Assembly: GCF_028826105.1 (NCBI RefSeq)
Contig: NZ_JAQGPL010000001.1
Location: 3,436,501 to 3,500,500, forward strand
Source: Paenibacillus humicola
GTDB taxonomy: Bacteria; Bacillota; Bacilli; Paenibacillales; Paenibacillaceae
Direction: 5' to 3'
Length of the DNA stretch: 64,000 nucleotides
A model generated the notes under the pieces. The model searched no databases. It worked only from the letters and a program-made list of their open reading frames with translations, and was not told the DNA's origin. The translations under genes were made by a program, and so were the position numbers. Shown here in pieces: positions 52,596 to 61,430 of this stretch (the stretch's first letter is position 1; each line of letters begins with the position of its first letter).

Positions 52596-53918
52596 TTAAT
52601 CCTCGTCGGATTTGCGGCGCGTGAAAATCCGAATCGGCGTCCCCGAGAAGTCGAAGGAGGCGCGGATTTTATTTTCCAAGTACCGCTCGTACGAGAAATG
52701 CATCAGCTCCGGATCATTGGCGAACAGGACGACCGTGGGCGGCTTGACCGCAACCTGCGTCACATAGTTGATCCGCAGCCGTTTCCCCTTGTCCGTCGGC
52801 GGCGGATTAAGCGCGATCGCATCGGAGACGACGTCGTTAAGCAGATGCGTTTGAATACGCATCGCGTGCTGCTCCGAGACATGCGTAACGACCGGCAGCA
52901 GCTTGTGCAGGCGCTGCTTCGTCTTGGCCGACAGGAAAACGATCGGCGCGTACGTCATAAACAGGAAATGATCGCGGATCTTCTGCGTAAACTGCTGCAT
53001 CGTTTTGTCGTCCTTCTCCACGATGTCCCATTTGTTGACGACAAATACCGAAGCTTTGCCCGCTTCGTGCGCAAATCCGGCGATATGCTTGTCCTGCTCG
53101 ATAATGCCTTCTTCGCCGTTAATCAGCACGAGCACGACGTCCGCCCGCTCAATCGCCTTCAGCGCGCGCATGACGCTGTATTTTTCCGTCGTTTCGTACA
53201 CTTTGCCGCGCTTGCGCATACCCGCCGTATCGATCAGGACGAATTTCTGCCCGTCGTGTTCGAAAGGCGTATCGATCGCATCTCGGGTCGTTCCGGCGAC
53301 ATCGCTGACGATTACGCGCTCTTCCCCGAGCAGCGCATTCACAAGGGAAGATTTGCCGACGTTCGGCCGGCCGATCAGCGCAACGCGGATGACGTCCTCC
53401 TCGTACGGCTCTTCCTCCGGGTCGGGGAGCTTCTCGACGGCGGCGTCGAGAAGATCGCCGATGCCCGTGCCGTGAGACCCCGAGATCGGATAAGGCTCGC
53501 CGAAGCCCAGGTTATAAAATTCGTAAATATCGTCGTGACGGTTGAAATTATCGACTTTATTGACGGCTACCACGATCGGCTTTCTCGATCGCAGCAGCAT
53601 TTGGGCCACTTCGTCATCCGCTTGCGTCAGACCGGATTTGGCGTCGACCATAAAAATGATCACATCCGCTTCTTCAACCGCCAGCTCGGCCTGCATCCGA
53701 ACGGATTTCATGATTTCGTCTTCGCCGCTGATCTCGATGCCTCCGGTATCGACGATGCTGAACAGCCGGCCGTTCCACTCGCCCGATCCGTAAATCCGGT
53801 CGCGGGTCACGCCCGGCTTGTCTTCCACAATCGCTAACCGGTCGCCGATGACGCGGTTAAAGATCGTAGACTTCCCCACATTGGGCCTTCCTACGATGGC
53901 GATAATGGGCTTAGCCAT
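52596..53918 (-). CDS. der: Ribosome biogenesis GTPase Der (EngA)
   Basis: Essential double-G-domain GTPase for 50S assembly, 440 residues. G1 motifs GRPNVGKS occur at about residue 10 and near 183, with DTGG and DTAG G3 motifs, NKVD and NKWD G4 motifs, and a C-terminal KH-like domain ([20 protein letters not shown]). AAGGAGTGAAACT precedes the ATG. A TTTACGGC/GCCGTAAA hairpin at 53939-53958 lies just upstream of the ribosome site. It is followed by plsY and gpsA, as der-gpsA in B. subtilis. Confidence 0.98.
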   Translation of the reverse strand: MAKPIIAIVGRPNVGKSTIFNRVIGDRLAIVEDKPGVTRDRIYGSGEWNGRLFSIVDTGGIEISGEDEIMKSVRMQAELAVEEADVIIFMVDAKSGLTQADDEVAQMLLRSRKPIVVAVNKVDNFNRHDDIYEFYNLGFGEPYPISGSHGTGIGDLLDAAVEKLPDPEEEPYEEDVIRVALIGRPNVGKSSLVNALLGEERVIVSDVAGTTRDAIDTPFEHDGQKFVLIDTAGMRKRGKVYETTEKYSVMRALKAIERADVVLVLINGEEGIIEQDKHIAGFAHEAGKASVFVVNKWDIVEKDDKTMQQFTQKIRDHFLFMTYAPIVFLSAKTKQRLHKLLPVVTHVSEQHAMRIQTHLLNDVVSDAIALNPPPTDKGKRLRINYVTQVAVKPPTVVLFANDPELMHFSYERYLENKIRASFDFSGTPIRIFTRRKSDED

Positions 53919-54019
53919 AGTTTCACTCCTTAAACCGTTTACGGCATCTGCCGTAAATGGACGGTCTCAAAACCTCACGCCTTTCATCATAGCAAAAAAC
54001 AACACGCTTGGCTAACATT

Positions 54020-54205
54020 TCATTCGCTTCGATGATCGACCAGAATATAGGAGCCGTTCTTCAAATCTTGTACCGAGGCGTCCAAAATTTTTTCCAGCAA
54101 AAAAGCGGTCGATTCCCGTTTTTTCGGGTCCGGTTCAATAAAAATCGGAGCGCCGCCGCCTACTGCATCCCGCTCCGTCGTTACGATAGCCACGATTTTA
54201 GCCAT
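54020..54205 (-). CDS. Small partner of the YIEGIA protein
   Basis: Protein of 61 residues (MAKIVAIVTTERDAVGGGAP...) with a short strand, a Gly-rich turn and a helix, resembling the small proteins annotated as the capping-complex subunit that accompanies YIEGIA-family proteins. The ATG overlaps the YIEGIA gene by eight bases. In this setting it is probably a sporulation protein. Mechanism unknown. Confidence 0.75.
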   Translation of the reverse strand: MAKIVAIVTTERDAVGGGAPIFIEPDPKKRESTAFLLEKILDASVQDLKNGSYILVDHRSE

Positions 54206-55124
54206 GCTGCCGCTCCTTTCCTTTGTTCACGCCGGCTTCCGTCGGCATGCGGACCGCCGCTTCGAGAATCGGCACCCGCCGGATGATTTCCAGCGCTTTC
54301 TCCGGCTGTCGCTCCTGCGGTAAAATAAAGACGGCCAGCCTCCCGTCCTTGATGTCCAGCTTGGCCAACGGAATGAGCGCCGGCTCCCCGTCGTCCCGGT
54401 AGACGCCGAGAATCGTGGACAAGTCGTAAAGGAGCGCCTGACGCTGGCCCAAGTTGCTGAGCGTCGCCTTGCCGTTCGGGTTGTACGGTGTCAAAATGAT
54501 CCCGAGCCCCCGTTCGCCGATGATTTGCCGGTTCGAGGTCAACCCGACATTCATGATATAAATATCGCCGACATATAAATCGGGGCCGTCCACCCGGACC
54601 GGAGCACTCTCGGCCAGTGCGATATGGGAGATCGATTTGCCCGATTTCAGCGCCTTCACGATAAGCAGCAGCAAAATGCCGGCGGCCGCGCCGATCCAGT
54701 AATCCAGCGCGAGCGAGGTCAGCGCCGTCAGCAGCGCCGTCAGGATAACAAGGTAATTCCGTCCTTCAAATACCATTGCAATCCCTTCGATATAAGTCGC
54801 TCCGCGGGGAACGAGCTCCAGACTGTCGATCTTCTCCAGCGTGTCCCGCTCCATCTTTCGGACATCGCGAAACTGCTGCGCCGCCAGCGTCAAAAACGTA
54901 ATGGCGGTGTAGTTTTTCTCGTACAGCGCCGGCACCGCAACCGCCCCGAGCGCCGCGGCGATGACACCGAGCGAAATGTGAATTATCCGGCCGTGCGGAT
55001 AGGTAGGGTACTGCCTGTAATCGGTACGGAGCATGATCAGTCTGGCCGCAATACCGAAGCCGAGTCCGAGCAAAATGCCGTATAAAATATGATGCGGCTC
55101 GCCGATATTGTAATGGTTCCACAT
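54198..55124 (-). CDS. YIEGIA-family membrane protein (position of yphB/seaA)
   Basis: Membrane protein of 308 residues carrying the name-giving sequence YIEGIA (in GATYIEGIAMVFEGRNY) near residue 125. Four hydrophobic segments lie in the N-terminal 165 residues (about 14-30, 48-68, 75-90 and 130-165), followed by a soluble C-terminal domain. In B. subtilis the gene between yphA and der is yphB (seaA), a sporulation gene, and the order here fits. GGAGGG lies 11 bases before the ATG. The small partner gene overlaps its end. Confidence 0.78.
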   Translation of the reverse strand: MWNHYNIGEPHHILYGILLGLGFGIAARLIMLRTDYRQYPTYPHGRIIHISLGVIAAALGAVAVPALYEKNYTAITFLTLAAQQFRDVRKMERDTLEKIDSLELVPRGATYIEGIAMVFEGRNYLVILTALLTALTSLALDYWIGAAAGILLLLIVKALKSGKSISHIALAESAPVRVDGPDLYVGDIYIMNVGLTSNRQIIGERGLGIILTPYNPNGKATLSNLGQRQALLYDLSTILGVYRDDGEPALIPLAKLDIKDGRLAVFILPQERQPEKALEIIRRVPILEAAVRMPTEAGVNKGKERQHG

Positions 55125-55125
55125 A

Positions 55126-55755
55126 TTACGAGTTCCCTCCCCGTTGTTTCAGACGGCTGCCGTTGACTCGCTCGGACGCCTGCCGAAGCAAAAGCCTTGC
55201 GCAGCCGGTAAGCCGGGCGGCAAGCGCTGCCAGCGCGAGCCCGTCCCACCAGGCGGGACCGCCGATTTCGGCGGCGGGCTGCGACAGTCCGGGCTGCAGC
55301 AGCCCGGACAGCGGGGCCGCCGCCGCCGCCGCTGCGGCAATCGCATAGTGCAGCCGCGCTTTATCCGACAACAGCCCGGCGGCCGCACCCGCAAGCAGCG
55401 GGCCGTCCCATTCGGGACGGATCAGGACGAACACCGGATCCGCCGCATACATGCACCGGATCCACACCCATAATAACCCCGCCAAGCCGGAGCAAGCAGC
55501 AAGAAGCGCCGTTTCGCCCCCATTGCCCCGGGTGAGGACGTACGCCATCAGGCAGACGAGCAGAAGCGCCGCACTGCCGCTGATTCGAATGCCGCTGCCA
55601 ATCGGCCACTCATAAGCGTGCAGCCATACGGCGGCAGCGAGCAGCAGCAGCAAGACTGGGGCGGGCGGAGCCGCGTCGTTACGTTCCCGCCAGCCCGTTA
55701 TATACAAAATGCCTCCGATCAGCCCAAGCCAAAGCGCCGTATATCCGTCATTCAC
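55126..55755 (-). CDS. yphA: YphA-like multi-spanning membrane protein
   Basis: Protein of 209 residues made up almost entirely of hydrophobic Ala/Leu-rich helices (about six), with a short basic C-terminus. It has little sequence individuality, and the YphA label rests on position upstream of the YIEGIA/der genes. The start is taken as GTG at 55755 (MNDGYTALW), with GAGG eight bases upstream. The stop is one base from the ATG of the YIEGIA gene. Confidence 0.65.
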   Translation of the reverse strand: MNDGYTALWLGLIGGILYITGWRERNDAAPPAPVLLLLLAAAVWLHAYEWPIGSGIRISGSAALLLVCLMAYVLTRGNGGETALLAACSGLAGLLWVWIRCMYAADPVFVLIRPEWDGPLLAGAAAGLLSDKARLHYAIAAAAAAAAPLSGLLQPGLSQPAAEIGGPAWWDGLALAALAARLTGCARLLLRQASERVNGSRLKQRGGNS

Positions 55756-55873
55756 TTCTCTCACCTCTTGATGCCTGTATTATGCGCCTTCCATTCCCGG
55801 GCTAATCGGCTGCGGGGGCTGGACAAAACATACAAGGCGGCCTTTCTCGCCCAAAGCTGCCGTCGCCCGCCCG

Positions 55874-55919
55874 AAAAAAAAAGCCGTCCGTCCGGCTCGA
55901 TGGCCGAACAGACGGCTTT
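55874..55919 (-). terminator. Intrinsic terminator after the S1-like gene
   Basis: AAAGCCGTC/GACGGCTTT stem with inner CGGC/GCCG pairs and a long T run on the minus strand, 25 bases beyond the stop. Confidence 0.88.
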
Positions 55920-55943
55920 CCCTCACCGTTCGCAGCGGAACGG

Positions 55944-57167
55944 TTATTTCAATTTACTCAGCTTGTCGCCGAAACGTTCGCCAAGCGTAAAGCTCATGCT
56001 TTCGTTGCTCAGGCTGACGTTCGGGTTGTTCAACTCCACCTTCGGCTCGCGCGAGCGCGAAGGACGCTCGGAACGAGGCGCCTGCTCCGGCGCTTCTTCC
56101 GTTTCCTTGATGCTGAGGCTAACGCGCTTCTCGGACGGATTGAAATCGAGCACCTTCGCTTTTACTTCCTGCCCTTCCTTCACCACTTCATACGGTGTGG
56201 CCACATGACGGTGAGCGAGCTGGGAAATATGAACGAGGCCTTCGACGCCGGGTGCGATTTCCACAAATACGCCAAAGCTGACAATCCGGCGAACCGTACC
56301 CGTTACGATATCCCCGGTATTGAATTTGCCGTTAGCAAGCTCCCATGGCCCCGGCTGCGCAGCCTTGATGCTCAGGCTGATTTTGCCTGCGGCCGGATCG
56401 ACCTTGAGCACCTTCACGCGCACGCTTTGACCTTCGGAGACGACGTCCCTCGGATGCGCGACATGCTGCCAAGACAATTCGGATACGTGCACGAGCCCGT
56501 CGATGCCGCCGATATCGACAAAAGCGCCGAACGGCGTGAGACGCTGCACCGTGCCGTCAATTTCCTGCCCGACCTGAAGCGAGCTCATGATCTGCTGCTT
56601 GTTCTGCTCGAACTCTTCGTCAAGCACTTCTTTCTGGGACAGGATCACTTTGTTGTTCTCGCGGTCGATTTCCTTCACTTTTACGCGCAGCTTGCGGCCT
56701 TTGTAGTCGCTGAAATCCTCGACGAAATGGCGCTCGACCATCGAAGCGGGAATAAAGCCGCGCACGCCCACATCGGCGACGAGACCGCCCTTAACGACGT
56801 CGGCTACCGTCACCTCGAACGTTTCACGCTCGTCGAAAAGGCGCTGCAGCTCATCCCAGGCGTTCTCGCTGTCGATAGCGCGTTTGGAGAGCACGAGCCG
56901 CTCCTTCTCGTCATCGATGCTGACCACTTTCAGTTCAATTTCTTGACCGACCTGTACCGCATCGGCAGCGCTGTCTAGCTGAACCGAGGAAAGCTCACGA
57001 AGCGGAATGACGCCGTCATATTTATATCCAAGGCTTACAAAAGCTTGGTTATCTTCGATTTTGACGATCGTACCTTTCACCGTGTCGCCTTTTTTCAAGG
57101 ACACAAAATTGTCCATTGCTTCTTGGCTGATCGTTTCGGATTCCTGAACTTTCGTTTCTTCTGACAT
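55944..57167 (-). CDS. ypfD: 30S ribosomal protein S1 homologue (YpfD)
   Basis: RNA-binding protein of 407 residues with four S1 repeats, the Firmicute form that is shorter than six-repeat E. coli S1. Repeat starts are visible at GDTVKGTIVKIEDNQAFVSL, at FEVTVADVVKGGLVADVG, at GQEIDGTVQRLTPFGAFVDI and at GDIVTGTVRRIVSFGVFVEI; the tail is acidic/basic and disordered. The start MSEETKVQ has GGAGG ten bases upstream. It lies downstream of cmk and plsC, as ypfD follows cmk in B. subtilis. Confidence 0.94.
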   Translation of the reverse strand: MSEETKVQESETISQEAMDNFVSLKKGDTVKGTIVKIEDNQAFVSLGYKYDGVIPLRELSSVQLDSAADAVQVGQEIELKVVSIDDEKERLVLSKRAIDSENAWDELQRLFDERETFEVTVADVVKGGLVADVGVRGFIPASMVERHFVEDFSDYKGRKLRVKVKEIDRENNKVILSQKEVLDEEFEQNKQQIMSSLQVGQEIDGTVQRLTPFGAFVDIGGIDGLVHVSELSWQHVAHPRDVVSEGQSVRVKVLKVDPAAGKISLSIKAAQPGPWELANGKFNTGDIVTGTVRRIVSFGVFVEIAPGVEGLVHISQLAHRHVATPYEVVKEGQEVKAKVLDFNPSEKRVSLSIKETEEAPEQAPRSERPSRSREPKVELNNPNVSLSNESMSFTLGERFGDKLSKLK

Positions 57168-57259
57168 TTGCAATAACCTCCTCAATTCATACCCCAACTT
57201 TATTTAAACGTGCCGGCCGGCAAATGAAACACCGAGCGCGGCTCCCGTCTAAAACATGA

Positions 57260-57844
57260 TTATCGGCCGCGGTCTTCGCGAACCATCTCGCGAATACGGG
57301 TCATAATCGTTTCGGTCAGTTTATCGAGCACATTGGAAGAAGAATCCTGAATAAATGCGGATAAATCGATTGGCTGACCGTATCGGATTACGACCTTGCT
57401 GAAAAGCCGGTAGTTGCCGGTAATCGCTACCGGAATCACCGTCGCCCCGCTGCGCAGGGCGATCATCGCTGCGCCTTTCTTGCCCGCGCCGGAAGGCGCT
57501 CTTCGCGACCCCTCCGGAAAAATGCCCATCACCCCGCCGTCCCGCATCAGCGCGATCGCCGTGCGGATCGTATCCTTGCTTACCCCGCCCCGCTTGACAG
57601 GGAAGGCGCCGAGCGCCCGGATGAACGGGCCGAAGAGCGGAACGTTAAACAGCTCCTGCTTCGCCATGTAGTGCACTTTGCGGTTCACCATCACCCCGAC
57701 GGTCGTCGGATCCAGGTTGCTCGTATGGTTCGAGCATAAAATGACGGGGCCGGCTGCGGGAATATTGTCGAGGCCCTGCGCTTCGAACCGGAACAGGACC
57801 GCATACAGAACGCGAAGGAGGCTGCGGCAGACGTTATATAACAT
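57260..57844 (-). CDS. 1-acyl-sn-glycerol-3-phosphate acyltransferase (PlsC family)
   Basis: Membrane-associated acyltransferase of 194 residues. The catalytic HTSNLD (His40, Asp45; H-x4-D) and FPEGSR substrate motif are intact, along with AKQELFNVPLFGPFI and VKRGG. It makes phosphatidic acid, the step after PlsY. The gene lies three bases after cmk and before the S1-like gene; plsC inserted between cmk and rpsA-like genes is known in several Firmicutes. Confidence 0.92.
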   Translation of the reverse strand: MLYNVCRSLLRVLYAVLFRFEAQGLDNIPAAGPVILCSNHTSNLDPTTVGVMVNRKVHYMAKQELFNVPLFGPFIRALGAFPVKRGGVSKDTIRTAIALMRDGGVMGIFPEGSRRAPSGAGKKGAAMIALRSGATVIPVAITGNYRLFSKVVIRYGQPIDLSAFIQDSSSNVLDKLTETIMTRIREMVREDRGR

Positions 57845-57847
57845 AGT

Positions 57848-58549
57848 TTACTTCGCCTCCGCCAATTTGGTTCGGCTAAAGTCCAGAATTCGCTGCACGA
57901 CTTGTTCGATCGTCAGCCCGGAGCTGTCGAGCAGGATCGCGTCGCTTGCCCGGACAAGGGGCGAATGCTCGCGCTGCTCGTCGCTGCGGTCGCGGTCGGC
58001 AATTTCCTGTTCGAGCTGCTCGATCGGGATTTTCTGATCGTCCGGCAGCTCCTCGAACCTCCGGAGCGCTCTCACCCGTGCGCTCGCCGTCAAGAAGATC
58101 TTGAGCTCCGCACCCGGCAATACATGCGTTCCGATATCGCGCCCGTCCATGACGATGCCTTTCTCGACGGCATAATGCCGCTGCAGCTCGACAAGCCTGC
58201 GCCTTACCGGTTCATGGGAGGCGACCTCCGAAACGCGAAGCGTCACTTCGCGCGAACGGATTTCGGCCGTAACGTCTTCCCCGTTCAGCAGCACCGTCTG
58301 CCCTTCCGGTCCCGGCTTCAGCCGGATTTCCAGTCCGGCGACAAGCTTGCTCAGCTTGTCCCCTTCATCCGGTCCGATATTCGAACGGTTAGCGGCGAGC
58401 GTGACCGCGCGGTACATGGCGCCGGTATCGATATAGATGTAGCCGAGACGTCCGGCAACCATGCGCGCCACCGTGCTCTTCCCGGCCCCTGCGGGGCCGT
58501 CGATCGCAACGTTGATGCGGCCGCCGTCGCGTTCCCCTTGCATGCTCAA
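57848..58549 (-). CDS. cmk: Cytidylate kinase
   Basis: Phosphorylates CMP and dCMP. The 233-residue protein has the P-loop IDGPAGAGKSTVARMVA, YIYIDTGAMYRAVTLAA, GRDIGTHVLPGAELKIFLTA and the lid RVRALRRF. The start is TTG at 58549, with GGGAGG ten bases upstream; an ATG two codons later would leave 15-16 bases. A terminator separates it from the DUF5359-like gene, so cmk-plsC-ypfD probably has its own promoter. Confidence 0.95.
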   Translation of the reverse strand: MSMQGERDGGRINVAIDGPAGAGKSTVARMVAGRLGYIYIDTGAMYRAVTLAANRSNIGPDEGDKLSKLVAGLEIRLKPGPEGQTVLLNGEDVTAEIRSREVTLRVSEVASHEPVRRRLVELQRHYAVEKGIVMDGRDIGTHVLPGAELKIFLTASARVRALRRFEELPDDQKIPIEQLEQEIADRDRSDEQREHSPLVRASDAILLDSSGLTIEQVVQRILDFSRTKLAEAK

Positions 58550-58607
58550 ACTGTGCTAACCCTCCCCAGGAAGCCGATAGCGGCTGTAACCCCACCGTAG
58601 TCATCAA

Positions 58608-58629
58608 GAAAAAAGCAGGCTCTGCCTGC
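58608..58629 (-). terminator. Intrinsic terminator upstream of cmk
   Basis: GCAGGC/GCCTGC stem with a three-base loop, followed by TTTTTTC on the minus strand, 53 bases after the small membrane protein gene. Confidence 0.85.
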
Positions 58630-58682
58630 GATTGTGAAAATTATACCACAGCGGGATAGGAGATGCAAAGAAAGCGAGCCCG

Positions 58683-58895
58683 CTAAAAAGGGATTCCCTC
58701 GAGCCTGTCCACTCCCGTTATCCATATTCTGACTTCCGGGATTTGCAGGGCCAGCTGGCTGACGGCAACGGCGATCAGCAGCGCGATTACGATCTTTCTC
58801 AGCAAATTCGCCACTTCGTCGGACAGCTGCTCCGGCTTTTTCCGGGGCTTGGACAGGAAAAGCTTCCCTCCAAGTTTGGAAAACATTCGCAGCAT
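58683..58895 (-). CDS. ypfB: Small membrane protein (YpfB/DUF5359-like)
   Basis: Protein of 70 residues: a basic N-terminal half (FSKLGGKLFLSKPRKKPEQL) and one hydrophobic helix at about 36-54 (IVIALLIAVAVSQLALQIP), then a short tail ending ITGVDRLEGIPF. Size and position between the PilZ gene and cmk match B. subtilis YpfB. ATG at 58895 has GGAGG ten bases upstream. Function unknown. Confidence 0.7.
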   Translation of the reverse strand: MLRMFSKLGGKLFLSKPRKKPEQLSDEVANLLRKIVIALLIAVAVSQLALQIPEVRIWITGVDRLEGIPF

Positions 58896-58991
58896 CGGCA
58901 AATCGCCTCCTTCGCTTTATTCTGCGGATAGTGTGATCCGTCGCATTTTCCTTTATACGCGAAAGAAGGAATATTCAGGAAGTTTAGCCCG

Positions 58992-59645
58992 TCACTGCTT
59001 GCGGATATCGAGCTGGCGTTCGAAGCAGAAGCGGATAATTTTCTGCCTTTCGCCATCCGTCACTTCGGTAAATTTGGCCATCACCTGATTTTTGCCGTTT
59101 TCGAGCCCCTTGATGCGCACGATCTCCGCCTTGAATTGAGCATGTTCGAGCGAGCCGTTACGGTAAGGAATGAGCAGCCAGCCGTCCAGCTCAATTCCCT
59201 GTCTGACGGGCCACTTCGGGTCCGCGAGAAAGGAAACGCCGCCCCCTCCGACATCGTCGGTCATGCAGACGAAACGGACGTGCGGCGGAATTCGGATAGC
59301 GAGCTCCAGCTCCGCTCCGACGCGCAAAAAATTTCGCCGCTGCGCCTTCGTAATGGAAGCCGGATCAGGCTTCCGGATGCGAATCAGCCGCACGACGTCA
59401 TCCTTGAAGCCGGTGACGTGCGAGTTAAAATAATGCTTGATGCCGTCCTGCGTCATATAGAAAGCCGAAAGCTCATCTCCCAAATAGAGTCGTTTAAATT
59501 TTCCGTTCCGTTCCATGATCGGCACGTCGATCAAGAGATGGCCGTCTTCTTCGTCGGCAACGCGCGATTTATACTCGACGGCCGCTTCCGCCTGGTCGGG
59601 CGAAGCGACTTGTATGTACAGAAACTGGTTTACTTTAGGCAGCAT
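58992..59645 (-). CDS. motI: PilZ-domain c-di-GMP receptor (MotI/YpfA-like)
   Basis: Two-domain protein of 217 residues: an N-terminal YcgR-like domain (about 1-90) and a C-terminal PilZ domain starting at KAQRRNFLRVGAELELAI (RxxxR c-di-GMP motif) with DVGGGGVSFLA (the D/NxSxxG-like element, here DVGGGG). MotI binds c-di-GMP and acts on the flagellar motor in B. subtilis, where ypfA sits at this place. AGGAGGG lies 11 bases before ATG 59645. Confidence 0.85.
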   Translation of the reverse strand: MLPKVNQFLYIQVASPDQAEAAVEYKSRVADEEDGHLLIDVPIMERNGKFKRLYLGDELSAFYMTQDGIKHYFNSHVTGFKDDVVRLIRIRKPDPASITKAQRRNFLRVGAELELAIRIPPHVRFVCMTDDVGGGGVSFLADPKWPVRQGIELDGWLLIPYRNGSLEHAQFKAEIVRIKGLENGKNQVMAKFTEVTDGERQKIIRFCFERQLDIRKQ

Positions 59646-59713
59646 GACCCGGTTTTCCCTCCTCTTTTCCACGATTATAGCACGATGTGTCGATATTTGG
59701 TGGAAAAGCAGGG

Positions 59714-59746
59714 AAAAGAAAAGGGCGAAGGTTAGGTCCTTCGCCC
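59714..59746 (-). terminator. Terminator after ypeB
   Basis: GGGCGAAGG/CCTTCGCCC stem followed by TTTTCTTTT on the minus strand, 13 bases after the ypeB stop. Confidence 0.85.
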
Positions 59747-59758
59747 CAAGCGCGTCCT

Positions 59759-61093
59759 TCAGCCCGGCATCTGCTCGACCGCTTCCTCGGCTCCCGTCAG
59801 CGCATTGATATAAATGCGGTACATGGTGCCGTTTATCCTGCCGTTATATTCGTAGCACAGCACTTCTTGGCCGACGTCGTTTTTGATCAGCGCCTTACGC
59901 TGCGTCCTCACCTCGAAGCGCGGATTCAGCTTCTTGCGCGCCTGCGCCTCGCTAAGCTTCGGCTTCGGCAGCGTCCGCTTGTGGTGCTCGTAAGCGTAAT
60001 CCGTCGCCGTCAGTCCGAGGGCCTCGCCGTTATCCAGCGCAATTTTTACCGTCAGCTTGTCGGGATAAATGTAAACCCCGTCCTGCGTGCCGACGAACGT
60101 GAATACCGCCGCCGCATCGTATTGATCGTAATTGATCGGTTTCATGCCGGAATACCCGTGCGCTTCCAGGAACGACGACGCGGCCTTCTGCGCTTCGCCG
60201 ATTCCGATGGACGTTTCCGCCGGCGTACGCGGATTCGTATACGATACGAGCTTGCCGCCCTTTTGCGTATAATCGAGCTCGATCGGGTTATCCGGATTGC
60301 CTGTTTCCACGGTTGCCGTAAACGAAGAAAACTCCGTTGCGTGCCCGTTCTCCGCTACCCGGATGCGGCTTGTGTCGTCCAGGTTCAAAAACGCCGCCGC
60401 TTTTCGTTTAATCTCCTCCGGCGTTGCCATGCTGCCGCTCAGCATGCGCACCGACCGCTTCTCGTACATGCTGGCGACCGACGGACCCCAGTTGATTTCC
60501 GGGTACTCGCTCACTTTTTTGTCCACCGTTTTGAAGCCGTCGATAATCGTATTGTCCCGGCCGGTTTTCTCCGAAGCGATTGCGATCTCGACGTCCATCC
60601 AGCGCAAATTGTTCGCGATGACCTTGTCCTGCACGCTCTGCAGCTGCTTTGTCAGATCGTCCGACCTGGCGTAAAGCGTCTCCAGCGTTTTGTACTCGTC
60701 CTTCGTGAGCGGCTCGGCCGTCAAATCGCGCACCGATGTTTTGTACGCGAAGTTCGAAATATGCGACAGAAAATCCTCCGTCTTGTTGAACGGAAGCAGC
60801 GTCAGCGGCAGCTGGTTGATTTCGTTCTGCGCCTGGCTGGTCAGGCGCCATACGTTCACGAGCCCTTTGCGATGATACCCCTGCGAGCCGGTATGTACCG
60901 CAAGCGTATTGCCGAGCTCGCGGTGAAGCTGGTTCATATGGTAGCTCAGATCGTGAAACGCCCGCTGATACTGGTTTTCGGCTTTGATCAGGATGGAGTT
61001 TTTCTCCTGGTGCTCCTGGTAGCCCCAATAGATCGAACCGATAAAAAGCAACGTCATCACCGGAAACAATACGGCGCTTAATCGCTGGTACAT
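59759..61093 (-). CDS. ypeB: Germination protein YpeB
   Basis: Spore inner-membrane protein of 444 residues that stabilises the cortex hydrolase SleB in Bacillus. It has one N-terminal transmembrane segment (about 3-25, AVLFPVMTLLFIGSIYWGY), a helical domain, and C-terminal PepSY-type repeats (AASSFLEAHGYSGMKPINYD, ARKKLNPRFEVRTQRKALI). The start MYQRLSAVLF has AAAGGAG eight bases upstream. sleB, usually directly upstream, is missing; a zinc-ribbon gene and prsW lie there instead. Its ribosome site can be masked by an upstream complement (see next feature). Confidence 0.93.
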   Translation of the reverse strand: MYQRLSAVLFPVMTLLFIGSIYWGYQEHQEKNSILIKAENQYQRAFHDLSYHMNQLHRELGNTLAVHTGSQGYHRKGLVNVWRLTSQAQNEINQLPLTLLPFNKTEDFLSHISNFAYKTSVRDLTAEPLTKDEYKTLETLYARSDDLTKQLQSVQDKVIANNLRWMDVEIAIASEKTGRDNTIIDGFKTVDKKVSEYPEINWGPSVASMYEKRSVRMLSGSMATPEEIKRKAAAFLNLDDTSRIRVAENGHATEFSSFTATVETGNPDNPIELDYTQKGGKLVSYTNPRTPAETSIGIGEAQKAASSFLEAHGYSGMKPINYDQYDAAAVFTFVGTQDGVYIYPDKLTVKIALDNGEALGLTATDYAYEHHKRTLPKPKLSEAQARKKLNPRFEVRTQRKALIKNDVGQEVLCYEYNGRINGTMYRIYINALTGAEEAVEQMPG

Positions 61094-61097
61094 GACA

Positions 61098-61153
61098 AAA
61101 GCTCCTTTCGTGTGCAAAACCTGGTGTTAGTTTGGTTTGCCCGAAGGAGCTTT
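61098..61153 (-). promoter_or_regulatory. Possible ribosome-site-masking hairpin ahead of ypeB
   Basis: The ypeB ribosome site AAGGAGCTTT (61098-61107) is exactly complementary over ten bases to AAAGCTCCTT at 61144-61153, in the same leader with 36 bases between. Pairing would hide the site. No ligand or trigger is known. Confidence 0.5.
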
Positions 61154-61206
61154 ATGCATGTTTTTCAAGTTGGCCCGGCGCCGGGGACGCATGCGGAAGG
61201 CGGCCT

Positions 61207-61362
61207 TTACAGGCTCAGCTCCTCCACCTCGAAGTCCTCCGTATTGTTGCATAAACATTGCTTAAACCCGGTATCGATCCGGTCCTTGTCCCTCCTGCCG
61301 CGCAGCACGAATTTTTCTCCGCACTGGTTGCACCGGATCGTCACTTTGACACGTGCCGAAAT
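61207..61362 (-). CDS. Small zinc-ribbon-like protein with an apparent ATT start
   Basis: Fifty-one residues (ISARVKVTIRCNQCGEKFVL...) with CNQC and CLC pairs that could bind zinc, a GF turn (DTGFKQCLCNN) and an acidic end. GGGGAGGG lies eight bases before an ATT codon at 61360-61362. Reading back in frame from ATT to the stop TAA there is no ATG, GTG or TTG, and the next in-frame GTG is 18 bases inside the gene, too far from the ribosome site. It lies between prsW and ypeB. Family not named. Confidence 0.68.
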   Translation of the reverse strand: MSARVKVTIRCNQCGEKFVLRGRRDKDRIDTGFKQCLCNNTEDFEVEELSL

Positions 61363-61430
61363 CGTCGTTCCCTCCCCGCTTCGAAAGCGTTAAGCTGACA
61401 GCCGTTTTACCCCTATTATGGACGGAAACG

